Assembly (NCBI GenBank): GCA_046331175.1
Contig: JAXLRI010000015.1
Coordinates: 72,401-136,400 of the forward strand
Direction: 5' to 3'
DNA length: 64,000 nt
Origin: JAWKIW01 sp046331175
Lineage (GTDB): Bacteria > Actinomycetota > Acidimicrobiia > Acidimicrobiales > Acidimicrobilacustridaceae
In this document: piece by piece, positions 56,967 through 64,000 of the stretch
Position numbering within the stretch: position 1 is the first letter of the stretch
Layout: each line of letters begins with the position of its first letter
Made by a program: the position numbers and the translations under genes
Notes under the pieces: generated by a model
Database searches by the model: none
Told to the model about the DNA's origin: nothing
Seen by the model: only the letters and a program-made list of their open reading frames with translations

Positions 56967-57502
56967 GCGCCGATGATCCTCCGTTCGATCCAGGCGCCCT
57001 CCTCGCTGCGCTCGACCAGCATGAGGTCACCTATCTGCTGGTCGGCGGCTTCGCTGCTCAGGTCCACGGAGCACATCGCCAGACGATGGACCTGGACGTC
57101 GTACCCAGGACGACAGAGGAGAACCTGCGTCGCCTCGCCGCGACCCTCGCTGAGCTGAACGCCCGGTTGCGCGTGGGCGGCCTGAGCGACGAGGAGGCCA
57201 AGCAGCTGCCCGTGGTGCTCGATGCGGCGACGTTGAGGAGCTTTGGCAGCTCGACCTGGATGACGGACGCCGGACCGATCGATGTCCTCGTCGAGCTGCG
57301 GGATGCCGCCGGGGGACGCCACCCGTATGAGGACCTTGCATCCCGGGTGGTCGTCGCCAAGATCGATGAGCTGCAGGTCCACCTCGCGTCGCTGCCCGAC
57401 ATCATCGCGTCGAAGGAGTTCGCCGGCCGGGCAAAGGACCACGACGCCCTTCCCGAGCTCCGGGCGCTCGTCGCGCAGACGGACGGCCCGCCGAAACACT
57501 GA
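56963..57502 (+). CDS. Nucleotidyltransferase-fold protein (AbiEii/MNT-like), putative toxin
   Basis: A 179-residue protein starting at GTG 56963. The nucleotidyltransferase core is LLVGGFAAQVHGAHRQTMDLDVVPRTTEENLRRLA, giving GG and DxD metal ligands, with a third Asp in GPIDVLVEL. A helical C-terminus follows (IIASKEFAGRAKDHDALPEL), as in AbiEii/DUF6036-type proteins. Several of these modify tRNA or proteins as toxins. The gene is coupled to the 57-residue upstream frame. Codons such as GAT, TAT, GCT, CTT and GCA are more frequent than in neighbours, hinting at acquisition. Confidence 0.85.
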   Translation: MSADDPPFDPGALLAALDQHEVTYLLVGGFAAQVHGAHRQTMDLDVVPRTTEENLRRLAATLAELNARLRVGGLSDEEAKQLPVVLDAATLRSFGSSTWMTDAGPIDVLVELRDAAGGRHPYEDLASRVVVAKIDELQVHLASLPDIIASKEFAGRAKDHDALPELRALVAQTDGPPKH

Positions 57503-57585
57503 CAGTCCAGTCCGTCGACCGGGCGACGCCGGGTGATCGACCGGCTCGAGCTCCTCGCCCACCCAGCGTTCGGCGTCGCTCCGAA

Positions 57586-58413
57586 TCAGGCCGGGCGGCG
57601 GCCCCAGGCCGACACCATGGTCAGGCCCTGGAACATCGTGTCGGGCGACTGCAGGGCGGTCTCCCAGTCGTCGAAGTCGGAGTCCTGCACCTCGGGGTGG
57701 TCCTTCAGCGCGGCGCGCAGGACCGGGAGCAGCAGCTCGTAGTAGACGGCGTGCGACGAGCCGCCGGTGACCAGTCGGCTGGCCGCCTCGGCGTCGATGT
57801 CGACGAGGCCGGCGTTGCGCAGGTGACGGGGCAGCTCGCGGCCGAAGCAGTAGTCGAGGCCGAGGTCGTTGCCGTGGAGGACGGCGGCCAGGGCGATCGC
57901 CCGGCACGCGTCCCCGGTGTGGTGGGGCTCGAAGAACAGGCGGTGGTGGTCGAGGTAGGCCATGTTGGTCATGTCCACGTCCTCGATCATCAGCCACCCG
58001 CCCGGGCGCAGCGCGGCGACCAGCTTGTCGAGCACGGCGATCCGATCCGGGAAGTGCTCGAGCAGCAGGCGAGCGTGCACGAGGTCGTAGTGGCCCTCCT
58101 CGAGCGAATCGGTGCGGATGTCGTGCTCGCGGATCTCGACGTTGTCCGGCTCGTGGAGGTGGTGCAGGTGGACGGTGTCGATGTCGGTGACGACGACGGT
58201 GCTGCCCTCGACCTGGTCGGCGAGGAACCGACCGACCGATCCCGAGCCCGCCCCGACCTCGAGGCAGCGCGATCCAGCCGGGAGCTCGAGCTCGTCGAGC
58301 AGGCGGAAGGTCATCGGGTCGAACAGGTCCTCGGTGGCCGCCAGCCGTCGCTCGGTGTCGTCGTGGGCGTTGGCCAACCCCAACCCGTAGTGCTTCGCGT
58401 CCAAGTGGTGCAT
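57586..58413 (-). CDS. Class I SAM-dependent methyltransferase
   Basis: A 275-residue protein. The SAM-binding motif I is CLEVGAGSGSVGRFL, motif II DIDTVHLHHL, then IRTDSLEEGHYDLVHARLLLEHF and LRPGGWLMIEDVDM. This is the Rossmann-like methyltransferase fold of the UbiE/small-molecule kind. The rest (YYELLLPVLRAALKDHPEV) is helical. The methyl acceptor is unknown. It lies downstream of the GldA-like gene on the same strand with a 134-base gap. Confidence 0.9.
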   Translation of the reverse strand: MHHLDAKHYGLGLANAHDDTERRLAATEDLFDPMTFRLLDELELPAGSRCLEVGAGSGSVGRFLADQVEGSTVVVTDIDTVHLHHLHEPDNVEIREHDIRTDSLEEGHYDLVHARLLLEHFPDRIAVLDKLVAALRPGGWLMIEDVDMTNMAYLDHHRLFFEPHHTGDACRAIALAAVLHGNDLGLDYCFGRELPRHLRNAGLVDIDAEAASRLVTGGSSHAVYYELLLPVLRAALKDHPEVQDSDFDDWETALQSPDTMFQGLTMVSAWGRRPA

Positions 58414-58547
58414 GTGCCCCCCGATCGATGTGGCTGCGTCCGCCGAGCCGGTTTGCTACCACACCGCCCGGCGTCAGCTCCGGCGCGTCGCGGCCTTCGG
58501 GCCGAGCGACCCACGAGATGCGACCCCGCGCCGACGGAGACGAACGC

Positions 58548-59642
58548 TCAGCCGCGGCGGCCGCGGGCGTCGGCGGCGCGGATGCCGTCGGCGATCAGGT
58601 CGGCGGTGACCGGGAACGGCTCGTGGTGGGCCGTCTCGCCCTCGGCCACGCTGCGGGCGGCGATGGCCTCGACGACCTCGTCGGACGGGTCCGGCAGGCC
58701 GACCTCGGCGAGGGTCACCGGGAGCCCGACCGAGCGGCTGAAGGCCACGACCTCGTCGATCTCGGTCTCCGGCCGCCCCTCGACGACGAGCTGCACGAGC
58801 AGGCCGAAGGCCACCTTCTCGCCGTGGAGGTACTCGTGCGTGCCGTCGACCGCGGTGAGGCCGTTGTGCACCGAGTGGGCGACGGCGAGGCCGCCCGACT
58901 CGAAGCCGAGGCCCGACAGCAAGGTGTTGGCCTCGATGATCCGGTCCAGCGCCGGAGTGACCGCACTGGCCTCGACCGCGGTGCGGGCGGCCACGCCGTC
59001 GGCCAGCAGCGTCTCGTAGCAGAGGCGGGCCAGCGCGCCCGCGGTGATCGTGGTGCCGCCGCCGAGCTGGTTGGGGCTGCGCGCCTCGATGACCGTGCGG
59101 GCCTCGAACCAGGTGGCCAGCGCGTCGCCCATGCCGCTGACGAGGTACCGGGCCGGGGCGGCGGCGACGATGCTCGAGTCGACCAGCACCAGGTCGGGGT
59201 TGCGCCGGTAGAAGAGGTAGCGGTCGACGACGCCGTCGTCGGTGTAGACGACCGACAGCGCGCTGCACGGCGCGTCGCTCGAGGCCAGCGTCGGGCAGTT
59301 CACGACCGGCAGCTCGAGGTCGGCCGCCACCGCCCGAGCCGTGTCGAGGCACTTCCCTCCCCCAGCACCCACGATGACCTTGGCCCCCACCTGCTTCGCC
59401 TCGGCGGCACACGCGTCGATCTCGCGCTGCGAGCACTCGCCGCCGAACGTGCGCACCACGTGGGTGAGGCCGACCGCATCGAACGTCGAGGCCCACGTGG
59501 CCTCCAGCTGGCGGCGCACCGATGACCCGGCGATCACCAGCACCGGGCCCGGCAGGCCCAGGTGCTGCACGTGCTCGCCGAGCGACGCCGTGGCGTCGCG
59601 CCCCTGCACGTAGCGGGCGGGTGCGCAGAAGAGGTTCAGCAT
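58548..59642 (-). CDS. Iron/zinc-dependent glycerol dehydrogenase-like enzyme
   Basis: A 364-residue group III dehydrogenase of the GldA type. The NAD-binding signature is VIVGAGGGKCLDTARAVA, and CPTLASSDAPCSALSVVY follows. Metal ligands are Asp in SGMGDALATWFEA and His in GGLAVAHSVHNGL and EYLHGEKVAFG. All are in place, so activity is expected. The reaction would be NAD-linked oxidation of glycerol or a related polyol or hydroxy compound; GldA relatives accept several substrates. It is cytoplasmic, with no neighbouring glycerol genes. Confidence 0.92.
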   Translation of the reverse strand: MLNLFCAPARYVQGRDATASLGEHVQHLGLPGPVLVIAGSSVRRQLEATWASTFDAVGLTHVVRTFGGECSQREIDACAAEAKQVGAKVIVGAGGGKCLDTARAVAADLELPVVNCPTLASSDAPCSALSVVYTDDGVVDRYLFYRRNPDLVLVDSSIVAAAPARYLVSGMGDALATWFEARTVIEARSPNQLGGGTTITAGALARLCYETLLADGVAARTAVEASAVTPALDRIIEANTLLSGLGFESGGLAVAHSVHNGLTAVDGTHEYLHGEKVAFGLLVQLVVEGRPETEIDEVVAFSRSVGLPVTLAEVGLPDPSDEVVEAIAARSVAEGETAHHEPFPVTADLIADGIRAADARGRRG

Positions 59643-59745
59643 GCGCGCAACCTAGCCAGCAGGGGCGGTCGTCGAGCGTCGTCGACCGCCGCCGATCGGT
59701 GGCACGGGCCGAGCCGGTCGGCGACCCACGGCGGACGATCGGTGG

Positions 59746-60303
59746 CTACGCCGCGGGAGCGACGGCCGGCGAGAACCGCGCCGCGAGGCGACCCCGGTAC
59801 CAGGTGGTGAAGCGAGCGGCGGCGACGAAGCCGGCGACCTGGACGACGTAGCGCGCCGCGGTCAGGTCGGGCGCGGCCACGAGCAGCCCGGCGACCACCG
59901 CCGCCGTCACCAGGAAGCTGATCGCCCACCCGGTGGTGATGGCGCGGTTGGCCTGCCGGAACACGTCGGTCGCCCACAGCTCGGGCGGCGTCTCCCGCCG
60001 CGCGTAGGTCTCGGTGAACGGGCGTCCGACGAGGACCGACACCCCGGCGACCACCCCGAGGTAGGCGAGGCACGCCGCCGGCATGGCGTCGGCGATCGCG
60101 CTCTGTGGCCACAGGATCGCCACCGGCAGCAGCGCCGCCATGAACACCACGGTGGCCGCGCTGATCAGGTCGATCTCCTGGTGGGCGGTGACCAGCACCA
60201 CGACGGCGACCACCAGGCCGGCCGCGAGCCCCACCCGCCAGTCGGCCGCTGCGCTCCCCACGCCGTAGGCGATCCAGGGCAGGAAGGTCCTCAGCTTGTC
60301 CAT
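59746..60303 (-). CDS. Integral membrane protein controlled by divergent PadR
   Basis: A 185-residue protein with ATG 60303 after GAGGAG. It has about five membrane helices and a conserved cytoplasmic-type segment GRPFTETYARRETPPELW...RQANRAITTGWAISF. That segment recurs in an uncharacterised actinobacterial membrane family. No transport or catalytic motif is evident. The gene is divergent from padR across two near-identical operators and is probably the repressor's target. Confidence 0.82.
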   Translation of the reverse strand: MDKLRTFLPWIAYGVGSAAADWRVGLAAGLVVAVVVLVTAHQEIDLISAATVVFMAALLPVAILWPQSAIADAMPAACLAYLGVVAGVSVLVGRPFTETYARRETPPELWATDVFRQANRAITTGWAISFLVTAAVVAGLLVAAPDLTAARYVVQVAGFVAAARFTTWYRGRLAARFSPAVAPAA

Positions 60304-60357
60304 CTCGTGCTCCTCGGGTCGGTCGCCATCGGATCGGCACGCCATGCGCCATCGATG

Positions 60358-60377
60358 ACCTGTCACTCTTGACAGGT
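60358..60377. promoter_or_regulatory. PadR operator 1
   Basis: ACCTGTCA-CTCT-TGACAGGT is a perfect 8+4+8 palindrome. The right arm contains TTGACA (60369-60374) pointing toward padR, so the operator covers a -35 box of the rightward promoter. Confidence 0.75.
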
Positions 60378-60406
60378 CCTAGTCCTACTCTCACCTACCT
60401 GTCTCG

Positions 60407-60426
60407 ACCTGTCAAGAGTGATAGGT
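60407..60426. promoter_or_regulatory. PadR operator 2
   Basis: ACCTGTCA-AGAG-TGATAGGT repeats operator 1 with one mismatch and an inverted spacer, 49 bases away centre to centre. Its left part contains TTGACA on the opposite strand, a -35 box pointing toward the membrane-protein gene. It ends two bases before the first possible start (GTG 60428) of padR. Confidence 0.75.
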
Positions 60427-60433
60427 TGTGCCC

Positions 60434-60949
60434 ATGAGCCTCCGCCACGGCCTCCTCGGCCTCCTCGTGGACGACCCGGGCAGCGGGTGGGACCTGCTGA
60501 AGCGGTTCGAGCGATCGCTGGCCTTCGTGTGGCCGGCCACCCAGAGCCAGCTGTACACCGAGCTCAACCGCATGGCCGGCGATGGCCTCGTCGAGGCCAC
60601 CGAGGTCGGGCCGCGCAACCGCAAGGAGTACGCCATCACTGCCGCCGGCCGCGCCGAGCTCGAGCGGTGGCTCACCGAGACCGAACCCGATCGGGTCCAC
60701 CGCAGCGACAGCCTCCTGCGCGTGTTCTTCCTGTGGACCGTCGATCCCGACCAGGCGCGGGCCTACCTCGAGCACGAGGCCGAGGTGCATCGCCGCCACC
60801 ACGAGCTGATGCTCGAGCTCGCCCGATCGATCTCGTGGGACGAGAGCGTCTTCGACCGGTTCGGACGGCTGGCGCTCGAGAACGGCCTGCGGATCAGCGA
60901 CACCAACGAACGGTGGGCCCGCTGGGCCGCCGAGCAGGTGCCCGATTGA
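60434..60949 (+). CDS. PadR-family transcriptional regulator
   Basis: A 171-residue PadR protein. The winged helix reads LRHGLLGLLVDDPGSGWDLLKRFERSLAFVWPATQSQLYTELNRMAGDGLVEATEV with wing GPRNRKEYAITAAGRAELERWL. The C-terminal Vir-like helical dimerisation region follows (DQARAYLEHEAEVHRRHHELM). The start is ATG 60434 (GTG 60428 adds two residues). Twin palindromes overlap both divergent -35 boxes, pointing to autoregulation plus control of the membrane gene. Confidence 0.92.
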   Translation: MSLRHGLLGLLVDDPGSGWDLLKRFERSLAFVWPATQSQLYTELNRMAGDGLVEATEVGPRNRKEYAITAAGRAELERWLTETEPDRVHRSDSLLRVFFLWTVDPDQARAYLEHEAEVHRRHHELMLELARSISWDESVFDRFGRLALENGLRISDTNERWARWAAEQVPD

Positions 60950-61099
60950 TCAGCGGGCCCGGCCCCCCCCCGCTGGGCCCACGTGCATCATCCGACGAGC
61001 GACGAGGACCAGCATCGGGAGCACGAGCACGAGCACGACGGGGTGGTAGACCGCCCCGGTGGGCGGCCCGCCGGCGGGCCGACGAAGCGAGGGGGCAGC

Positions 61100-62092
61100 A
61101 TGCGCGTCTGGTTGAGCACGTTCCCTCGTGCGGGTCAGACCGAGCAGGTGGCACGGGCCGCCGAGGCGTCGGGCTTCTTCGGCCTGCTGCTCACCGACTC
61201 GCAGTGCCTGCTCGGCGACCCCTTCGTCGAGCTCGGGGCGGCGGCCGACGCCACGAGCACCCTGCACCTGGGGACGTGCGCCACGAACGTGGTGACCCGC
61301 CATCCCACGGTGCTGGCGTCACTCGCGGCGACGCTGCAGCAGCGCTCGGGCGGTCGGATGCACCTCGGCGTGGGTCGGGGCGATTCGGCGGTCACCAAGG
61401 TCGGGCTGCGCCCGCTCTCCGTCGGTGCCTATGGCGAGGCGCTGCGCTCGTTGCGCGGGCTGCTCCGTGGCGAGTCGGCGACCTTCGACGGCGTGGAGGC
61501 CGCGCTCACGTGGCTCGACACCGACCTTCCCCCCACCCCCGTGCTGGGCGTGGCGAGCGGTCCCCGGACGATGGCGGCCGCCGCCGGCCACGCCGACGGG
61601 CTCGTCCTCCAGGTGGGCTCGGACCCCGACGCGGTGGCCCGCTGCGTGGACCAGGTGCGCGTCGCCTCCCACGGCGACGGCTTCACCATCGCCGCCTACG
61701 TGGTCGTGGGGCTGGAGGCCGGCGACGGCGCGCCCCCGATCGACGGCGTCACCCCGCTCCTGGCCCGCATGGCGACGGCGACGCTCGGTGACACCGACAC
61801 GCCCCAGGCCACCGCCGCCGCGGCGGCGGACCGCGACTACACCGTGGCCCGGCACGGCCTGCCCGCCACCGCCGACGCCGACGTGATCGCCGGCTACGCC
61901 ATCAACGGCAGCGCCGACCACTGCGCCGACCGGCTGCGCAGGATCGCCGCGTCGGGCTGCGACGAGCTGGTGGTCATCCTCGGGTCGATGACGACGCCCA
62001 CCGACGATCTGATCGAGCTCGTGCAAGCCTTCGGCACGACCGTGCTGCCGGCGCTGGCCACGGGATCGCCGCCGCGCGTCGATCAGCGGTAG
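61100..62092 (+). CDS. LLM-class flavin/F420-dependent oxidoreductase
   Basis: A 330-residue luciferase-like monooxygenase-fold protein with ATG 61100 after GAGGGGG. Landmarks are VARAAEASGFFGLLLTDSQ, LHLGTCATNVVTRHPTVLASLAATLQQRSGGRMHLGVGRGDSA, YGEALRSLRGLLRGE and VLGVASGPRTMAAAAGHADGLVLQ. The TRHP...RSGGR...GVGRGD pattern is that of F420-dependent methylene-H4MPT-reductase-like LLM enzymes of actinobacteria. The cofactor is inferred. It follows padR after 150 bases and overlaps the convergent surface-protein gene by ten bases. Confidence 0.92.
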   Translation: MRVWLSTFPRAGQTEQVARAAEASGFFGLLLTDSQCLLGDPFVELGAAADATSTLHLGTCATNVVTRHPTVLASLAATLQQRSGGRMHLGVGRGDSAVTKVGLRPLSVGAYGEALRSLRGLLRGESATFDGVEAALTWLDTDLPPTPVLGVASGPRTMAAAAGHADGLVLQVGSDPDAVARCVDQVRVASHGDGFTIAAYVVVGLEAGDGAPPIDGVTPLLARMATATLGDTDTPQATAAAAADRDYTVARHGLPATADADVIAGYAINGSADHCADRLRRIAASGCDELVVILGSMTTPTDDLIELVQAFGTTVLPALATGSPPRVDQR

Positions 62093-63318
62093 TAGCCGAG
62101 CACGTCGACGGCCACGTTGGTCGCCTGGCTGGCGTAGAGATTGCAGATGGCGTTGGCGTCGACCGCCGTCAGCGTCGTCACCGCGATGTTCTCGTTCGGT
62201 CCGGACCAGTTCAGGTTGCTGGTGCCGGGCCAGGCGATGCCGTTGCGGTACACGGACAGGAAGCCGCCGCCGACCCCCGTGGTGCCGGTGGCGACGATGC
62301 TGAGCAGCACGGCGGTGGCGCCGGCGGGCACGCCCGAGCCGTTCGCCTTCAGGTCGCACGTGCGGGCCACGCCGGCGGCCAGGGGCGACTTGGTGCCGAT
62401 GGCCGGCGGGTTGCCCGGCCGCGAGTCGTAGACGCGGACCGGCGTGGTCAGCGGGGTCAGCGCGCCGGCCGTGCCGGCTCCCCCGAGTCGACGCCAGACG
62501 CCGGGCGTGCCGCTCGAGACGCAGAGCCACAGCTGCTCGTTCTGGTCGAAGGCGATGGCCCCGACCGTCCGGGCGATGGCGTTGGACGGCGGCGGCACGA
62601 TGATGTCGTTGTTCTTCAGCTGCACGTGCACGGCGTTGACGAAGGCGGTGGCCTCGACGGCCGCCACCCCGCCGGTGGCGCGGACGCCCCACCCCGACGT
62701 CGAGTACCCCTCGAGGGCGGCCCCGGTGTTCGAGCCGCCACTGACCCCGATCCCATCGGTCGTGGAGCCGAAGACGCCATAGCCCGTACCGCCGTTGAAC
62801 CCCCGGACGCCGACACCGCTTCCGCTGGCCTCGCCCCGCACGCCCTGGCCGGTGGCGCCGGTAGCAATGCCCTGGACGCCGAAGCCCGTGCCCGTGGTGG
62901 CGGAGACGGCGGTGCCGTTCGACGGGACGGCGACGGCCGTCACCGCCGGGTTGCCGTCGAACGAGCCGGGGACGGCCGCCGCCGGCGACGCCTCGACGAG
63001 GGCGAGGGCGGCACCGCCTGCCACCGCCGAGGCCGTCAGCGTGGCCGCCCGCGTGAGGAGCTGGCGCCGGTCGTGCGTTCCCGGCGGTGCGGAGGACGGC
63101 TCGTCGGCGGGTGCCGACGGGTCTCCGGTGGAGGCCGTGGATCCAGCGGTCCTCGCCGTCGGCTCGTTGGCGAGCGCCGTCCTCTCGTCGCCCAGCGGCC
63201 GGGTCGCACCGGGGGGCGGGTCGTCGCCCTCCAGCCGAGCGAGCCGCGCCTCGAGCCGCTCGATGACGTCCTGCTGCGCCCGAACCTGGGCGCGCAGCGC
63301 CTCCAAGGATGCGTCCAC
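62083..63318 (-). CDS. Tat-exported surface protein with coiled coil and C-terminal DSR domain (paralogue)
   Basis: A 411-residue protein starting at GTG 63318. Residues 3-30 are a coiled coil (LEALRAQVRAQQDVIERLEARLARLEG), then a Pro/Thr/Ser linker and an internal twin-arginine signal (HDRRQLLTRAAT, Arg 84-85) ending in SPAAA. The mature part starts with GSFDGNPAVTAV and has repeated GxGVxGxxxxGxGV units (GQGVRGEASGSGVGVRGF, GYGVFGSTTDGIGVSGG). It then carries LWLCVSSGTPGVWRRL and the DSR domain (VRVYDSRPGNPPAIG ... DVLGYYR). The architecture is identical in order to the gene at 1769-2917. Confidence 0.87.
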   Translation of the reverse strand: MDASLEALRAQVRAQQDVIERLEARLARLEGDDPPPGATRPLGDERTALANEPTARTAGSTASTGDPSAPADEPSSAPPGTHDRRQLLTRAATLTASAVAGGAALALVEASPAAAVPGSFDGNPAVTAVAVPSNGTAVSATTGTGFGVQGIATGATGQGVRGEASGSGVGVRGFNGGTGYGVFGSTTDGIGVSGGSNTGAALEGYSTSGWGVRATGGVAAVEATAFVNAVHVQLKNNDIIVPPPSNAIARTVGAIAFDQNEQLWLCVSSGTPGVWRRLGGAGTAGALTPLTTPVRVYDSRPGNPPAIGTKSPLAAGVARTCDLKANGSGVPAGATAVLLSIVATGTTGVGGGFLSVYRNGIAWPGTSNLNWSGPNENIAVTTLTAVDANAICNLYASQATNVAVDVLGYYR

Positions 63319-63587
63319 CGTGATCCCTCCCAGCTGGCCTTCCGGTCCCGTTCCGCCGGGCCCGCTTCGGCTATGTCGCCGACCCTACCGTGCGACCCGA
63401 CCGCGGCGGTCGGTTCGGTCGACGCCGATGGCCGGGGCGCGCCGCCCCTCGAGGTGGCCCGCGTCGCCCTCCGCCCCCGCCACGATGCTGAACGACACCT
63501 TGCGCACGGCCGAAGGGCGACGGCGCCGGCGATCCTCGCCGTGCCAGGCTGCCGGCCCACACAACCGACACGAGAGGGACGTCCGAC

Positions 63588-63782
63588 GTGAGCAGCAGCT
63601 ACGGAGTGAAGCGGTTCAAGGTGAAGAAGCCGAAGAACGTGGAGGAGGAGCTCTCCGCGTTCCTCAACGACCTGGACGGCAAGGGCTGGAAGGTCGTTTC
63701 GGTGATGCCAGGGCTGGACATCAAGGGTGCCGGCCTGGTCGGCAACCGTCCCGACTCCTTCCTGGTGGTCGTCGAGCGCTGA
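63588..63782 (+). CDS. Small DUF4177-like protein
   Basis: A 64-residue protein from GTG 63588 with GAGAGGGA nine bases upstream. The sequence VKRFKVKKPKNVEEELSAFL, DLDGKGWKVVSVMPG and DSFLVVVER follows the DUF4177 pattern: an antiparallel sheet with the GW(K/E)VVSV strand and a terminal VVVER strand. It is complete, with Lys-rich codons. Function unknown; it is divergent from the DSR surface protein. Confidence 0.8.
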   Translation: MSSSYGVKRFKVKKPKNVEEELSAFLNDLDGKGWKVVSVMPGLDIKGAGLVGNRPDSFLVVVER

Positions 63783-63858
63783 CCGGTCGCGCGGCCGGGG
63801 TTCGTCGCCGAACCCTGGCCGCCGGTCAGCGGTCACCGACCGGGGCCAGGCCTCCACG

Positions 63859-64000
63859 TCACGGCGCGGCCGGGAAGTCGACCACGCTGAAGATGAGGGG
63901 CAGCTGGTCGGTGCGGGGACCGGCGTTCGGTCCGGCGACGAAGCCCTCCCGACTGGCGATCGACCCGGCGAAGGTGAAGGCGTCGATCTCGAACGGCACG
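63859..64000 (-). CDS. 3' end of an unidentified gene (cut by window edge)
   Basis: An open frame enters from the right edge and stops at TGA 63861-63859. The last residues read VPFEIDAFTFAGSIASREGF, then VAGPNAGPRTDQLPLIFSVV and DFPAAP. Third positions are almost all G or C, as in real genes here. The beta-rich end suggests a secreted or surface protein, but nothing identifies it. Confidence 0.5.
   Translation of the reverse strand, partial: VPFEIDAFTFAGSIASREGFVAGPNAGPRTDQLPLIFSVVDFPAAP

Noticed and set aside
56009..57502. Phage or insertion element around the toxin-antitoxin-like pair
   Set aside because: No transposase, integrase, inverted terminal repeat or target duplication is seen; only the codon-use shift hints at transfer.

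Overview
The window is very GC-rich (mostly G or C at third codon positions). It uses many GTG starts, overlapping ATGA/GTGA/TGATG gene junctions, several apparently leaderless messages, twin-arginine signal peptides, TetR/ArsR/PadR regulators and an F420-type luciferase-like oxidoreductase. This points to an actinobacterium. The surface-protein families (a repeated 'DSR' domain, glycine-rich PGRS-like tails) fit class Acidimicrobiia best, but that placement is inference. I see no rRNA, tRNA, CRISPR array, insertion sequence or phage. No gene-free gap is longer than about 275 bases.

Layout: 1-4.5 kb holds an ArsR/SRPBCC pair, an alpha/beta hydrolase, a Tat-anchored surface protein, and a two-gene unit (hydroxyacid-type dehydrogenase plus carboxymuconolactone-decarboxylase-like protein) followed by a 53-base perfect hairpin. 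4.8-10.5 kb holds a His-rich membrane protein with its TetR, then a TetR/Baeyer-Villiger-type monooxygenase operon divergent from a zinc alcohol dehydrogenase. 10.5-13.5 kb is an arsenic-resistance island: ArsI/CadI-like protein, ArsR, ArsC, aquaporin and an ArsR-phosphatase-fold fusion, with ArsR operators readable in the sequence. 13.6-22.5 kb holds a zinc-peptidase-like lipoprotein, a glycoside hydrolase, an FAH-family enzyme, an HtrA protease, a CsbD stress protein with a coiled-coil partner, and a lipoprotein.

22.5-35.8 kb is one giant surface gene (about 4,440 residues). It has a polytopic membrane N-terminus, two CSLREA beta-helix modules, about 26 Ig-like repeats (five of them recent 97-residue duplicates) and InlB-like modules. 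36-43.7 kb holds TetR, a Tat-secreted protein, a CrtO-like acyltransferase, a second Baeyer-Villiger-type enzyme, a three-gene operon (His-type sugar 3-dehydratase-like PLP enzyme plus two SDRs) and DoxX. 43.9-50.1 kb is a second giant gene, with an Fn3 domain, three DSR domains and a roughly 1,400-residue PGRS-like glycine-rich tail.

50.3-64 kb holds metabolic and regulatory genes: an MBL-fold hydrolase, an ABM-like protein with TetR, an unusual P450, a BBE-type flavoprotein oxidase, a methyltransferase, a GldA-type dehydrogenase, a PadR regulator with twin operators, an LLM oxidoreductase and a second Tat-anchored surface protein. Between them lies a probable toxin-antitoxin-like pair whose 57-residue first gene is easily missed.

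The themes are self-contained regulator/enzyme cassettes with visible operators, oxidative catabolism (two BVMOs, P450, SDRs, FAH, hydrolases, LLM), metalloid defence, and heavy investment in repetitive cell-surface proteins.
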